A stretch of 64,000 nucleotides of DNA, from the NCBI RefSeq assembly GCF_028705895.1, contig NZ_JAQWCQ010000003.1, positions 1 through 64,000 on the forward strand. The letters run 5' to 3'. The position numbers and the translations under genes are program-made. A model generated the notes under the pieces. The model did not search any database. It was not told where the DNA came from and saw only the letters and a list, made by a program, of their open reading frames with translations. This DNA comes from Massilibacteroides sp. GTDB lineage: Bacteria; Bacteroidota; Bacteroidia; Bacteroidales; Tannerellaceae. Positions 16,537-25,458 of this stretch are shown here, one piece after another. Position 1 is the stretch's first letter. Each line of letters starts with the position of its first letter.

Positions 16537-16577
16537 AAAAAAAGCTGGTGCGAGACCAAAATCGCACCAGCTTTTTC
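16537..16577 (-). terminator. rho-independent terminator of cydAB
   Basis: Arms AAAAGCTGGTGCGA and TCGCACCAGCTTTT pair perfectly across an 8-nt loop; on the minus strand the stem is followed by a T run. It lies 19 bp past the cydB stop. Confidence 0.85.
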
Positions 16578-16595
16578 CCTTTAAGAAAAACCGAA

Positions 16596-17747
16596 TTAAT
16601 AGGTATGATGTCCTTCTTCCATTTCTTCTTTATCAATCTTACGCAAATCCAATGCTTTCCACGCATGGTAAATATACCATAACACAAAAGGTACAAGAAT
16701 AGAAACATAACTCATCACTTTCAGAGTGAAGAAACTTGAACAGCTGTTTTCTATTGTCAATGAACTCTGTAAGTTCGTTACCGAAGGATAATACGCTGTA
16801 TTGTTCCATCCGGCAATCAGGAAAAGCACAAGAACGACCAATACTGTTCCTACACCTGAAAACCAGATACCTTTTTTCCATTGTCCGGGCAGGATTGTCT
16901 TAATTATACCGAATAATACGGAAACAACGCCAAGCAGTAAAACAACCAACAGAACCGGCATTTCGATCAGGTTAGTGAAGTATTTAAACGGTTGCATAAA
17001 CACTTCTTTTGTTTCCGGATTAACAGCAAAACCATCTTGCACTAATGTGTGAATTAAAAAGGCTAAGAAGAAAACAAGGAAAAGCGCAGTTTCCGGGATT
17101 AACTGTTTTCTTGCACGCTTGTCAACTTCTTCATCATTTATATTATTGATAAAATAAAGCAATGCTTGTACACGGGCAAGAAAGAATACAGCCAAACCAA
17201 GAAAGACATTCCAGATAACAAATACGGCCTCTAACCCATGAAGCGGATTATCCCATGAAGAAATCACCGGCATTCCGATTTCAGTAAGATTCGCTTTATT
17301 AACCGTAAATTCTGCCCCATTAAAGAAAGTTCCGACAGCTGTACCTAAAAGGATCGGCCCCAAAACCCCGTTAATGATCAAAAATATCTGATACGTTTTT
17401 TTTCCTAAGAGATTACCGTTCTTGGATTGATACTCGTATGAAACAGCCTGAATTACGAAGCAAATCAATATAGCCATCCAAACCCAGTAAGCGCCACCAA
17501 AGCTCGTTGAATAAAACAGAGGGAAAGAGGCAAAGAATGCTCCTCCGAATGTGACTAAGGTTGTGAAAGTAAACTCCCATTTACGCCCTGTAGAGTTGAG
17601 TAGCATTTTTTGCTGTAATTCTGTTTTCCCAACCGTAAAGAGCAAAGACTGTCCACCCTGAACAAAGAGCAAGAACACAAGTAATGCTCCCAGCAAAGAG
17701 ATGACAAACCACCAATATTGTTGTAATAATATATATGTACTATCCAT
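16596..17747 (-). CDS. cydB: cytochrome bd quinol oxidase subunit II
   Basis: A 383-residue protein with about nine hydrophobic helices. It matches CydB in length, start (QQYWWFVISLLGALLVFLLF) and the following loop with GKTELQQKMLLNSTGRKWEF. It forms the bd-type terminal oxidase with CydA, reducing oxygen at the inner membrane at low oxygen tension. The gene follows cydA by 15 bp and ends at a strong terminator. In anaerobes of this group, bd oxidase protects against and uses traces of oxygen. Confidence 0.92.
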   Translation of the reverse strand: MDSTYILLQQYWWFVISLLGALLVFLLFVQGGQSLLFTVGKTELQQKMLLNSTGRKWEFTFTTLVTFGGAFFASFPLFYSTSFGGAYWVWMAILICFVIQAVSYEYQSKNGNLLGKKTYQIFLIINGVLGPILLGTAVGTFFNGAEFTVNKANLTEIGMPVISSWDNPLHGLEAVFVIWNVFLGLAVFFLARVQALLYFINNINDEEVDKRARKQLIPETALFLVFFLAFLIHTLVQDGFAVNPETKEVFMQPFKYFTNLIEMPVLLVVLLLGVVSVLFGIIKTILPGQWKKGIWFSGVGTVLVVLVLFLIAGWNNTAYYPSVTNLQSSLTIENSCSSFFTLKVMSYVSILVPFVLWYIYHAWKALDLRKIDKEEMEEGHHTY

Positions 17748-17762
17748 GATTTCTTTCGTTTT

Positions 17763-19325
17763 TTAGTTAGAATGATTTTCAAGTTCAGGTCCTTTTTTGA
17801 TAGCTTTTATCATGATTCCGATTTCTGCGATCAGCAGAACCGTGAATATGGCAAGGAACAGGAAGAATGTAGTCTGCACAGAGCCTACACTTAATTTGGA
17901 TACCGAAGCAGAAACAGGCATGATATCCTGTATAGCCCAAGGCTGACGGCCTACTTCAGCAACAATCCAGCCTGCCTGACTTGCGATATATGCCAATGGG
18001 ATTGAACATATAGAAACCCATTGCAACCAAGTAGCCTTTTCAAATTTTTGTTTTTTCTCCATGAAAAAGGCAACAAGGAAAAGCAGAATAAAGAATCCTC
18101 CCAGAATAACCATCACGCGGAAAGAATAGAAGGTTAAGCCAATTGGTGGTATAAGATCTGTTTTCTCACGAATATACCCATAACCAAAATATTCGAAATT
18201 AGCTTCTAAGGTAGCACGATGTTCCTTTGCCGCAACTTCGTCTTTATCTTTCATCGCTTTTTTATAATTCGCCAGCGCTTTAATGGCCATTTGCCCGCGT
18301 GCTATTTTCTCTTCGGCTGATAAGGCTATGGTACCGTCGGATTTGGTATAGCCTCCGTCAATAAGATTAACAATACCGGGAACATAAGCGTTTAAGTCTC
18401 TTTCAGCAAAGAAAGACAACATCTTAGGTAATTGAATATTGAATAAGAACGGATTAACATCGTCGTTGTATGCTTTTTTGTTTGAGTTCAGCACTCCTAC
18501 AGCAACTAATCCAACCCCGTTTCCTCCTTCATAAAGGCCTTCCATAGCAGCAAGTTTCATTGGCTGCTTCTGAGCAACCTGATAAGCTGATCCATCCCCT
18601 GTCCATGCGGTCAGCAGAGTCGCAACCAACCCAAAAACAGCAGCAACCTTAATACTGCCTAAAGCAAATCTCGTTTCCCGTTTTTTCAGTAAAAACCAAG
18701 CACTCACGCCCAACACAAAAGCAGAGCCAACAATCCAGCTTGATAATACCGTATGGAAAAACTTATTAATCGCAACCGGAGATAAAGCCACAGCCCAGAA
18801 ATCATTCATTTCATTACGTACCGTATCCGGGTTAAAATGCATTCCTGCAGGGTATTGCATCCATGCATTAGCAACTAATATCCAGAGAGCGGATAATGTA
18901 GCTCCGGTAATAGTCAACCAGGTAGAAGCCAAGTGAAAGCGCTTGCTTACCTTATCCCAACCAAAGAACATGACGGCAATAAAGGTAGCCTCCATGAAAA
19001 AGGCAAGAATACCTTCGATCGCTAAAGGAGCGCCGAAGATGTCTCCGACAAACCAGCTATAATTAGACCAGTTTGTTCCGAACTGGAACTCCATGATCAG
19101 ACCTGTTGCAACACCGATAGCAAAATTGATACCAAAAATTTTCATCCAGAATTTGGCTGTGTTCTTCCAAAACGTATCGCCCGTTTTGTAATAAATAGTT
19201 TCCATAATAGCCTGAATGACGCCCAGTCCAAGCGTGAGAGGAACAAATAACCAGTGATACATGGCCGTCAGAGCAAATTGCGCCCTCGACCAATCAATTA
19301 AAGAGGTGTCAATGTTTTCAACCAT
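17763..19325 (-). CDS. cydA: cytochrome bd quinol oxidase subunit I
   Basis: A 520-residue multi-pass protein. The heme ligands line up with E. coli CydA: H24 (in QFALTAMYHWLFVPLTLG, H19 in E. coli), H191 (FFHTVLSSW, H186) and M405 (YSFRVMVILGG, M393). The C-terminal GRQPWAIQDIMP is the usual quinone-side motif. It oxidises quinol and holds hemes b558, b595 and d. It is transcribed with cydB; the 415-bp gap upstream carries a symmetrical element that may control it. Confidence 0.95.
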   Translation of the reverse strand: MVENIDTSLIDWSRAQFALTAMYHWLFVPLTLGLGVIQAIMETIYYKTGDTFWKNTAKFWMKIFGINFAIGVATGLIMEFQFGTNWSNYSWFVGDIFGAPLAIEGILAFFMEATFIAVMFFGWDKVSKRFHLASTWLTITGATLSALWILVANAWMQYPAGMHFNPDTVRNEMNDFWAVALSPVAINKFFHTVLSSWIVGSAFVLGVSAWFLLKKRETRFALGSIKVAAVFGLVATLLTAWTGDGSAYQVAQKQPMKLAAMEGLYEGGNGVGLVAVGVLNSNKKAYNDDVNPFLFNIQLPKMLSFFAERDLNAYVPGIVNLIDGGYTKSDGTIALSAEEKIARGQMAIKALANYKKAMKDKDEVAAKEHRATLEANFEYFGYGYIREKTDLIPPIGLTFYSFRVMVILGGFFILLFLVAFFMEKKQKFEKATWLQWVSICSIPLAYIASQAGWIVAEVGRQPWAIQDIMPVSASVSKLSVGSVQTTFFLFLAIFTVLLIAEIGIMIKAIKKGPELENHSN

Positions 19326-19507
19326 AATTTACAAATGTGTTTAGTGAATTTTAGATATGTATTTTAGTCCGTAATCGCTTTTTAAATAGAGATTAAACAT
19401 TCGAGCAACAATAAAAAAACGGTTTTCTACCCTGATCATATGAATGTTACACTGTACCGTCACATGAACAAATGTAGTAATTATTATATTTTATTAGTAA
19501 TCGATAA

Positions 19508-19539
19508 ACAAATATATTATATTTGGTACTGTCTTTACC
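19508..19539. promoter_or_regulatory. palindrome of two opposed -7 boxes plus an inverted repeat
   Basis: Bases 19508-19524 are a perfect 17-bp palindrome, CAAATATATTATATTTG, which gives TATATTTG on each strand. Directly beside it TGGTA (19523) and TACCA (19535) form a second inverted repeat with a 7-nt spacer. It could be a bidirectional promoter core, a regulator site, or both. Confidence 0.5.
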
Positions 19540-19633
19540 ACCAAGTATATAAATATTATTTATACAAAAATAGAGTTAATCTATTTCCTTTGTTAAAAAA
19601 GACTATTTTGGTCAAGAATCAAACTAACAAACC

Positions 19634-19663
19634 TTGACCTTTCTTTTGCATTGGTTATATTTG
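19634..19663 (+). promoter_or_regulatory. promoter of the Gfo/Idh-DUF1080 unit
   Basis: TTG at 19634-19636, a 19-nt spacer and TATATTTG at 19656-19663 match the Bacteroidetes promoter; the start codon is 77 bp further on, leaving a leader of roughly 70 nt. Confidence 0.7.
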
Positions 19664-19740
19664 CGTTGCTTTGTCAAAAAGTAACGTAAATGATTTTGAG
19701 TTTAAACATTATTAAGTGCTAATCTATAAAAATAATTATT

Positions 19741-21210
19741 ATGTCAAACATTTCAAGAAGATCATTTCTTCAAAAAGGAACAGCAGCAGCTGCTGCGTTA
19801 ACCATCGTTCCTAATGCAGTTCTTGGTAAAAGCCATGGTCACACGGCTCCAACAGACAAAATGAACATTGCCGGTATTGGTATCGGTGGTATGGGTGCTG
19901 CTAACCTTCGTAACATGGAAAGCGAAAACATTGTAGCTCTTTGTGATGTGGATTGGAAATATTCGAAAAAAGTATTTGAAAAATATCCGCAAGCCAAGAA
20001 ATACTGGGATTATCGTAAATTGTACGATGAAATGGGCAAATCTATCGATGGAGTTATGGTAGCTACTGCTGACCATACACACGCGATTATTTCTGCCGAT
20101 GCAATTACAATGGGTAAACATGTCTATTGCCAAAAACCGTTGACTCACTCTGTTTACGAATCTCGTTTATTGACAAAATTAGCAGCGAAATATCAAGTAG
20201 CTACTCAAATGGGTAACCAAGGTTCATCAGGTGAAGGTGTAAATCTTACTTGCGAATGGATTTGGAATGGTGAAATCGGTGAAATCACAAAAGTTGAAGC
20301 ATTCACTGACCGTCCTATCTGGCCACAAGGTTTGATGACTCCTGAAAAAGCGGATAAAGTTCCTTCTACATTGAACTGGGATTTATTTACAGGTCCTGCT
20401 GAATTAAAACCTTTCAACCATATTTATCACCCATGGAACTGGCGTGGATGGTGGGCATACGGAACAGGTGCTCTTGGTGATATGGCTTGTCATATCCTTC
20501 ATCCTGTATTTAAATCATTAAAATTAGGATACCCAACCAAAGTTCAGGGTTCTTCTACATTATTATTAAGAGATTGTGCTCCTCAGGCTCAACACGTAAA
20601 ATTAACATTCCCTGCTCGTGACAATATGCCAAAAGTAGGTATGCCGGAAGTTGAAGTACATTGGTATGATGGTGGTTTGAAACCAGATCTACCAAAAGGC
20701 TACCCTGCAGGTCGCGAAATGAACGATCAGGGTGGTGCTGTTATCTTCCACGGAACAAAAGACACATTGATCTGCGGTTGCTATGGTGTTAATCCATGGT
20801 TATTGTCCGGTCGTAAACCTGAAGTTCCAAAAGTATGTCGTCGTGTTCCTGTATCTCATGAACAAGACTGGATTCGTGCTTCTAAAGAAAATGCGGCAAA
20901 CCGTGTAATGACAGCTTCTGACTTCAGCGAAGCAGGTCCATTCAACGAAATGGTAGTAATGGGAGTATTGGCAGTTCGCTTGCAGACTCTTAATAAAGAA
21001 CTACATTGGGATGGTGAAAACATGAAGTTTACAAACATTAAAGATGACGAAATGATCAAGATCGTTATTAAAGATGGTTTCACAATCAAAGACGGTCACC
21101 CATCATTCAATAAAGATTTCACTGATCCTATCAATGCAAAACAATTTGCGGATGAATTGATCAAGCACAACTATCGTGCAGGCTGGAAATTGGCAGATAT
21201 GCCCAGATAA
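19741..21210 (+). CDS. exported Gfo/Idh/MocA-family oxidoreductase
   Basis: A 489-residue protein with a twin-arginine signal (SRRSFLQKG, then an alanine-rich stretch to about residue 30), so it is exported folded with its nucleotide cofactor. The Rossmann part has the loop GIGIGGMGAANLRN. The family's EKP signature reads QKP here (Q131-K132-P133), keeping the catalytic lysine. Downstream HPWNWRGWWAYGTGALGDMA fits the C-terminal substrate domain. Proteins of this group next to DUF1080 genes have been linked to oxidation of sugars and glycosides at C3. It is 28 bp upstream of the DUF1080 lipoprotein gene. Specific sugar unknown. Confidence 0.85.
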   Translation: MSNISRRSFLQKGTAAAAALTIVPNAVLGKSHGHTAPTDKMNIAGIGIGGMGAANLRNMESENIVALCDVDWKYSKKVFEKYPQAKKYWDYRKLYDEMGKSIDGVMVATADHTHAIISADAITMGKHVYCQKPLTHSVYESRLLTKLAAKYQVATQMGNQGSSGEGVNLTCEWIWNGEIGEITKVEAFTDRPIWPQGLMTPEKADKVPSTLNWDLFTGPAELKPFNHIYHPWNWRGWWAYGTGALGDMACHILHPVFKSLKLGYPTKVQGSSTLLLRDCAPQAQHVKLTFPARDNMPKVGMPEVEVHWYDGGLKPDLPKGYPAGREMNDQGGAVIFHGTKDTLICGCYGVNPWLLSGRKPEVPKVCRRVPVSHEQDWIRASKENAANRVMTASDFSEAGPFNEMVVMGVLAVRLQTLNKELHWDGENMKFTNIKDDEMIKIVIKDGFTIKDGHPSFNKDFTDPINAKQFADELIKHNYRAGWKLADMPR

Positions 21211-21238
21211 TTAAAGTTTAACAATTTACATAAGTAAA

Positions 21239-22117
21239 ATGAAAAAAACTGTTTTATTAGCAAGTGCTGCTACACTGATGTGTGTATTCGCATCATGTGG
21301 AGGCGGAAAGAAAGCAGAAGAAGCTCCGGCAGAAGAAGCCGCTCCAACTTCTACTCAGTTAGCAATCTTCACAAAACCTCTTGATACAAGCGTAAAGGCT
21401 GAAGAATCTTTTGCTGTTGACAAAGACGGATACATTTCTATCTTTGATGGTAAAACATTTAACGGATGGCGCGGTTACGGAAAAGAACATGTTCCTGGTA
21501 AATGGGCTATTGAAGACGGTGCTCTTAGATTCAACGGAACAGGTGGTGGTGAAGCTCAGGATAAAGATGGTGGAGATATTATCTTCGCTCACAAGTTCAA
21601 AAACTTTGAACTTACTTTTGAATGGAAAGTAGCTAAAGGATCTAATTCTGGTGTATTCTTCTTAGCACAAGAAGTAGAGTCAACAGACAAAGACGGAAAT
21701 AAGAGATTGGAACCAATCTATATCTCTTCTCCTGAGTACCAGATCTTAGATAACGAAAACCATCCTGACGCAAAAATGGGTAAAGATGGTAACCGTAAAT
21801 CAGCTTCTCTTTACGACATGATCCCTGCTTCACCTCAGAACTCTAAACCTTTCGGGGAATGGAATACAGGTAAGATTATGGTTTATAAAGGAACTGTTGT
21901 TCACGGACAAAACGGTGAAAACGTAGTTGAGTATCACCTTTGGACTCCACAATGGACAGACCTTCTTCAGGCAAGTAAATTCAGCGAAAAGAATTGGCCT
22001 CTTGCTTTTGAACTATTGAATAATCTGGGTGGTGAAAATCGTGAAGGTTACATTGGCTTCCAAGATCATGGAGACGATGTATGGTTCCGTAACATCAAGG
22101 TTAAAGTCTTAGACTAA
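21239..22117 (+). CDS. DUF1080 lipoprotein, 3-keto-glycoside hydrolase/lyase-like
   Basis: A 292-residue lipoprotein (lipobox cysteine C20 in FASCGGG) with a charged Ala/Glu linker to about residue 40. From about residue 65 the DUF1080 jelly-roll is clear: SIFDGKTFNGWRGYGKE, WKVAKGSNSGVFFLAQE, PEYQILDNENHPDAK, and YIGFQDHGDDVWFRNIKV at the end. DUF1080 proteins in gut Bacteroidota act on 3-keto-glycosides made by Gfo/Idh dehydrogenases. With the TAT dehydrogenase upstream this would make a periplasmic oxidise-then-cleave pair. A hairpin follows at 22155. Confidence 0.88.
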   Translation: MKKTVLLASAATLMCVFASCGGGKKAEEAPAEEAAPTSTQLAIFTKPLDTSVKAEESFAVDKDGYISIFDGKTFNGWRGYGKEHVPGKWAIEDGALRFNGTGGGEAQDKDGGDIIFAHKFKNFELTFEWKVAKGSNSGVFFLAQEVESTDKDGNKRLEPIYISSPEYQILDNENHPDAKMGKDGNRKSASLYDMIPASPQNSKPFGEWNTGKIMVYKGTVVHGQNGENVVEYHLWTPQWTDLLQASKFSEKNWPLAFELLNNLGGENREGYIGFQDHGDDVWFRNIKVKVLD

Positions 22118-22154
22118 TCAGATTTCACAGATTCTTAACAGAATACTAAGTTCT

Positions 22155-22199
22155 AAAATACCCGGAGCCGAAAAAACACACGAGCTTCGGGTATTTTTA
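22155..22199 (+). terminator. terminator after the DUF1080 gene
   Basis: ATACCCGGAGC (from 22159) pairs with GCTTCGGGTAT (with one G-T pair) around a loop of about 13 nt, followed by TTTTTA. It ends 12 bp before the doxX start, so the next genes probably depend on read-through or attenuation. Confidence 0.7.
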
Positions 22200-22210
22200 T
22201 TAAAAAACAG

Positions 22211-22720
22211 ATGAAAGAAATTCGTAACTATTCCAATGCGCAAATTACCTGGTTGGTTATACTACGCATATTTATTGGTTGGCATTTTATGTATGAAGGG
22301 TTGGTCAAAATCTTAAACCCCAAATGGACTTCCTTACCTTATTTACTTGATTCGAAAGGGCCGATATCCTCTTTCTTTATCAATCTTACCCAGAATGATT
22401 CGGTAATGACTATTGTAAACTTCCTAAATGAGTGGAGCCTCTTTTGTATAGGTTTTTGTTTGATTTTAGGCCTGTTCTCCAAATTAGCCTCAATCGGAGG
22501 AATGATACTTTTACTGACTTATTCCCTGTCTCATCCGGCATTACTTGATGTCTCGTATATGATGCCTTTTGAGGGGTCGTATCTGTGGATAGATAAGAAC
22601 CTGGTAGAATTTGCGGCACTTGGTGTACTCTGTGCTTTTTCTACATCTAAAATCATAGGATTAGACCGGCTGTTAGTAAAAATATTACCGACCGGTTTCT
22701 TAAAATTAAAACTGATCTAA
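22211..22720 (+). CDS. DoxX-family membrane protein
   Basis: A 169-residue protein with four hydrophobic helices. The start (VILRIFIGWHFMYEGLVKIL) and FCLILGLFSKLASIGGMILLLTYSL are typical of the DoxX family. The role in these clusters is unknown; one idea is delivery of electrons from the dehydrogenases to the quinone pool. It sits 4 bp upstream of the second Gfo/Idh gene and just behind a terminator. Confidence 0.8.
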   Translation: MKEIRNYSNAQITWLVILRIFIGWHFMYEGLVKILNPKWTSLPYLLDSKGPISSFFINLTQNDSVMTIVNFLNEWSLFCIGFCLILGLFSKLASIGGMILLLTYSLSHPALLDVSYMMPFEGSYLWIDKNLVEFAALGVLCAFSTSKIIGLDRLLVKILPTGFLKLKLI

Positions 22721-22724
22721 GGTT

Positions 22725-24383
22725 ATGGCTACAGAAGATATCAATAAAACAAACAATACGAGTGAACCGGAAGATAAAGGTCGCCGTGAGACACTGAAGG
22801 CATTAGCCACAGTCCCTGTATTAGGAGCATTGGCATACGGCGTATATAAGAAACAGAAGCTTGACCGGACTAATCGCGACATATCGGATGTATTCCAGAT
22901 AAGTAAAGACGAGGCTTCTTTTCTCGAACCAACAAAAGACGGAGAAAAGATACGCGTCGGAATTATTGGTTTCGGGATACGCGGAAAGCAATTACTTCGT
23001 GCCGCCGGCTTCGCAGAGCCATCCTGGATCGATAAAATGATGGATGCGCACAAGCAAAATAAAAAAGATACACGCTACGAGCAATATCTTGCTCAGGACA
23101 GTCTGAATATTGAGATAACCGGTGTATGCGATATTTTTGACGTATATGGCGAAGCGGCTGTTTTAGCGGGTTCTAATATCAACAGAGAAGGTAGCAACGG
23201 TAAATTCGGAAAGGCTCCTAAACGTTACAGACATTATCAGGAGCTTTTGGCTGCTCAGGATATAGATGCTGTTATTATTGCCACACCGGACCATTGGCAT
23301 AGTACAATGGCTATGGAAGCGGCTCGCGCAGGCAAGCATGTATATTGTGAAAAGCCGATGTCCTGGACAGTTCCTGAGACGTATATGGTACGTGAGGCGA
23401 TTCATGAGACCGGAGCTGTTTTCCAGCTCGGACATCAGGGAAGACAAACCGACTGTTATCAAAAGGCAGCAGAAATTATCGGCAACGGACTTCTTGGTCC
23501 TGTCAACCTGATTGAAGTATGTACAAACCGGAACTCTCCGAACGGAGCATGGGTTTATGATATAATAGAGGGATCTTCTCCTGATACGATCGACTGGAAA
23601 CAGTTCGAGGGGCCGGAGGAACGTGTGAAAGAGTATATGGATTATATGATGAAATATAATCTGGAACGTTATGTAGGGCCGGAAGAAAGAAGCAAGTTCA
23701 GCCTTGAACGTTTCTTCCGCTGGCGTTGTTGGTGGGACTACAGCACGGGACTTTCAGGAGATTTACTGACGCATGAATATGATGCTGTTAATCAGATTAT
23801 GAAGGTAGGCATTCCGCATTCTGCAACCTCTTCGGGTGGAGTTTATTTCTTTAAAGACGGACGTACTGTTCCGGATGTATTACAGACTACATTCGAATTT
23901 CCGGACAACGATATGACCATGCTCTATAGTGCAACTTTAGCCAGCTCAAGAGGGCGTGGTAAAGTATTCATGGGGCACGATGCATCTATGGAGGTATCGA
24001 ATATCCTGCAGGTAACGGTTGACCGTGATTCTACCCGTTATGCGGAAAAGATTCAAAACGGGATAATTCCAACCGATGATCCTTTCTATACTTATGTTCC
24101 CGGTCAAAGCAGTTCAGATACGGTAACTTCTCCGACTGAATTATATTTTGCAAAACGCGGTTTACTTTACACCTATGTAAATGGTAAGCGGTATGATACA
24201 ACCCACCTGCATATTCGCGAATGGTTGGAATGTATTCGCCAGAAGAAAACGCCAAGTTGCAATATTGATCAGGCTTTTGAAGAAGCAATGACTGCCCATA
24301 TGGGTACGCGTGCATATTTAGAAGGAAGAACCATGTACTGGGATAAAGATAAAGAGGAAATCGTCAGAGGCGAACAAGCATAA
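22725..24383 (+). CDS. membrane-anchored or exported Gfo/Idh/MocA-family oxidoreductase
   Basis: A 552-residue protein, longer than usual for the family. A RR motif (GRRETLKALATVPVLGALA, residues about 19-37) with a hydrophobic stretch suggests TAT export with an N-terminal anchor. The Rossmann loop is VGIIGFGIRGKQ; the EKP signature is intact with K210 in YCEKPMSWT; FFRWRCWWDYSTGLSGDLLTHE marks the substrate domain. Partner in the same unit as DoxX. Together with the upstream dehydrogenase and DUF1080 it gives a second oxidation step of unknown specificity. Confidence 0.83.
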   Translation: MATEDINKTNNTSEPEDKGRRETLKALATVPVLGALAYGVYKKQKLDRTNRDISDVFQISKDEASFLEPTKDGEKIRVGIIGFGIRGKQLLRAAGFAEPSWIDKMMDAHKQNKKDTRYEQYLAQDSLNIEITGVCDIFDVYGEAAVLAGSNINREGSNGKFGKAPKRYRHYQELLAAQDIDAVIIATPDHWHSTMAMEAARAGKHVYCEKPMSWTVPETYMVREAIHETGAVFQLGHQGRQTDCYQKAAEIIGNGLLGPVNLIEVCTNRNSPNGAWVYDIIEGSSPDTIDWKQFEGPEERVKEYMDYMMKYNLERYVGPEERSKFSLERFFRWRCWWDYSTGLSGDLLTHEYDAVNQIMKVGIPHSATSSGGVYFFKDGRTVPDVLQTTFEFPDNDMTMLYSATLASSRGRGKVFMGHDASMEVSNILQVTVDRDSTRYAEKIQNGIIPTDDPFYTYVPGQSSSDTVTSPTELYFAKRGLLYTYVNGKRYDTTHLHIREWLECIRQKKTPSCNIDQAFEEAMTAHMGTRAYLEGRTMYWDKDKEEIVRGEQA

Positions 24384-24404
24384 TACCTTTATATACGATA
24401 GAAT

Positions 24405-24437
24405 AAAGAGCGGATAAAAAATTGTCCGCTCTTTTTG
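24405..24437 (+). terminator. terminator of the Gfo/Idh-DoxX unit
   Basis: AAAGAGCGGA and TCCGCTCTTT form a perfect 10-bp stem with a 10-nt loop and a T tail. Confidence 0.88.
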
Positions 24438-24451
24438 TAACCTTATATTTG
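24422..24451 (+). promoter_or_regulatory. promoter of the 24506-25832 sigma unit
   Basis: TTG at 24422-24424 (inside the right side of the preceding terminator), a 19-nt spacer and TATATTTG at 24444-24451. Confidence 0.65.
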
Positions 24452-24505
24452 TATGTTGTGTCCTATAGGCAAACAAGTAAGTAATAACATTAAAAACAAG
24501 AGATT

Positions 24506-24880
24506 ATGTTAGTCGATTTATTAATTCCAATTGTAGCCATCGTATGCGCTGTAGGACTTCCCATCATAATGATTATTATTCTTGGGGTACAGGCTCAAAG
24601 AGGGAGACACGCCGAAAGACTCGCCATGATAGAGAAAGGCTTTATTTTGGAGGAACCTGAGAAAAAGGCAAACCGTTATCCTGCATTGCGTAACGGAATT
24701 GTGATGATCGGGTTAGCTTTAGGTTTCATTATCGGGCTTTTTGTCGATCCTTATATCAGCGAAAAAAGCGGCTATGTGTCTTTAGCTATCCCCGTCTTTT
24801 CAATTCTTTTTGGTGGAATTGGTTTTGTGATATATTTCTTTTTTTCCCGCAGAATGCAGGAAAAAGAAAATAAAGACTGA
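24506..24880 (+). CDS. small membrane protein (DUF6249-like)
   Basis: A 124-residue protein with an N-terminal membrane helix (residues about 5-28), a basic cytoplasmic stretch with RHAERLAMIEKGFILEEPEK, and two more helices. The 'AERLAMIEKG' segment is typical of the DUF6249 family. First gene of a three-gene unit with an ECF sigma factor 14 bp downstream. Function unknown; a membrane-stress link is an inference from the sigma gene. Confidence 0.65.
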   Translation: MLVDLLIPIVAIVCAVGLPIIMIIILGVQAQRGRHAERLAMIEKGFILEEPEKKANRYPALRNGIVMIGLALGFIIGLFVDPYISEKSGYVSLAIPVFSILFGGIGFVIYFFFSRRMQEKENKD

Positions 24881-24894
24881 TCCAACGGCTTAGA

Positions 24895-25458
24895 ATGGAG
24901 GAAAGAAAGTGGATAGAACAGATTCTGGCGGGAGACGTGCAAAGCTTCTCCTGCCTCATTGCGAAGTATGAGAAGATGGCTTATACACTTGCTTTTCGCG
25001 TAATGGGGAATAAAGAAGAAGCAGAGGAAGTAACGCAAGACGCGTTTATAAAGGTATATAATGCGTTGGATACGTTTAAATTTGAAAGTAAGTTTTCCAC
25101 CTGGCTGTATCGGATCGTTTACTGTACAGCCTTATCCGCTTTAAGACAACAGAAGATATTCACGGATTATGATGAAGCAAGGCCGGAAGATCTGACGGAG
25201 AAAGAAATGGACTCTGCCGCCTCTTTATTAGAAAGAAACGATCGGCGGGAGATTATATCACAAGTCATGTCGCTACTCGCGCCTGACGAAGCGATGTTAT
25301 TGACTCTTTTTTATTTAGAAGAGTGTTCAATGGATGATATTCATCAAATCACCGAGTTGACGATATCGAATATTAAAGTAAAACTGCATCGGGGAAGAAA
25401 ACATTTTTACGAAAAGTTACAACAATTGATGAAAACAGAAGCAAGGAGTTTATTATGA
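24895..25458 (+). CDS. ECF-type RNA polymerase sigma factor
   Basis: A 187-residue sigma-70 family protein. Region 2 (GNKEEAEEVTQDAFIKVYNA, then FESKFSTWLYRIVYCTA) and region 4 (LTLFYLEECSMDDIHQITEL, then NIKVKLHRGRKHFY) are both present. It overlaps the next gene by 4 bp (ATGA), which marks that gene as its likely anti-sigma partner. Target promoters cannot be read here. Confidence 0.9.
   Translation: MEERKWIEQILAGDVQSFSCLIAKYEKMAYTLAFRVMGNKEEAEEVTQDAFIKVYNALDTFKFESKFSTWLYRIVYCTALSALRQQKIFTDYDEARPEDLTEKEMDSAASLLERNDRREIISQVMSLLAPDEAMLLTLFYLEECSMDDIHQITELTISNIKVKLHRGRKHFYEKLQQLMKTEARSLL

Larger units (their letters stand above)
16270..16595. other. intergenic stretch between the DUF2089 and cydB genes
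   Basis: This 326-bp stretch has no credible gene. It holds the DUF2089 -7 box, a run of AT-rich DNA, the repeat module listed at 16397-16497 and the cydB terminator. Confidence 0.7.
19326..19740. other. divergent intergenic region of cydA and the Gfo/Idh gene
   Basis: A 415-bp AT-rich spacer with no credible gene. It contains the palindrome at 19508-19524, a second inverted repeat at 19523-19539, a minus-strand -7-like box (TATTTTTG, 19565-19572) and the + promoter at 19634-19663. Confidence 0.65.
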
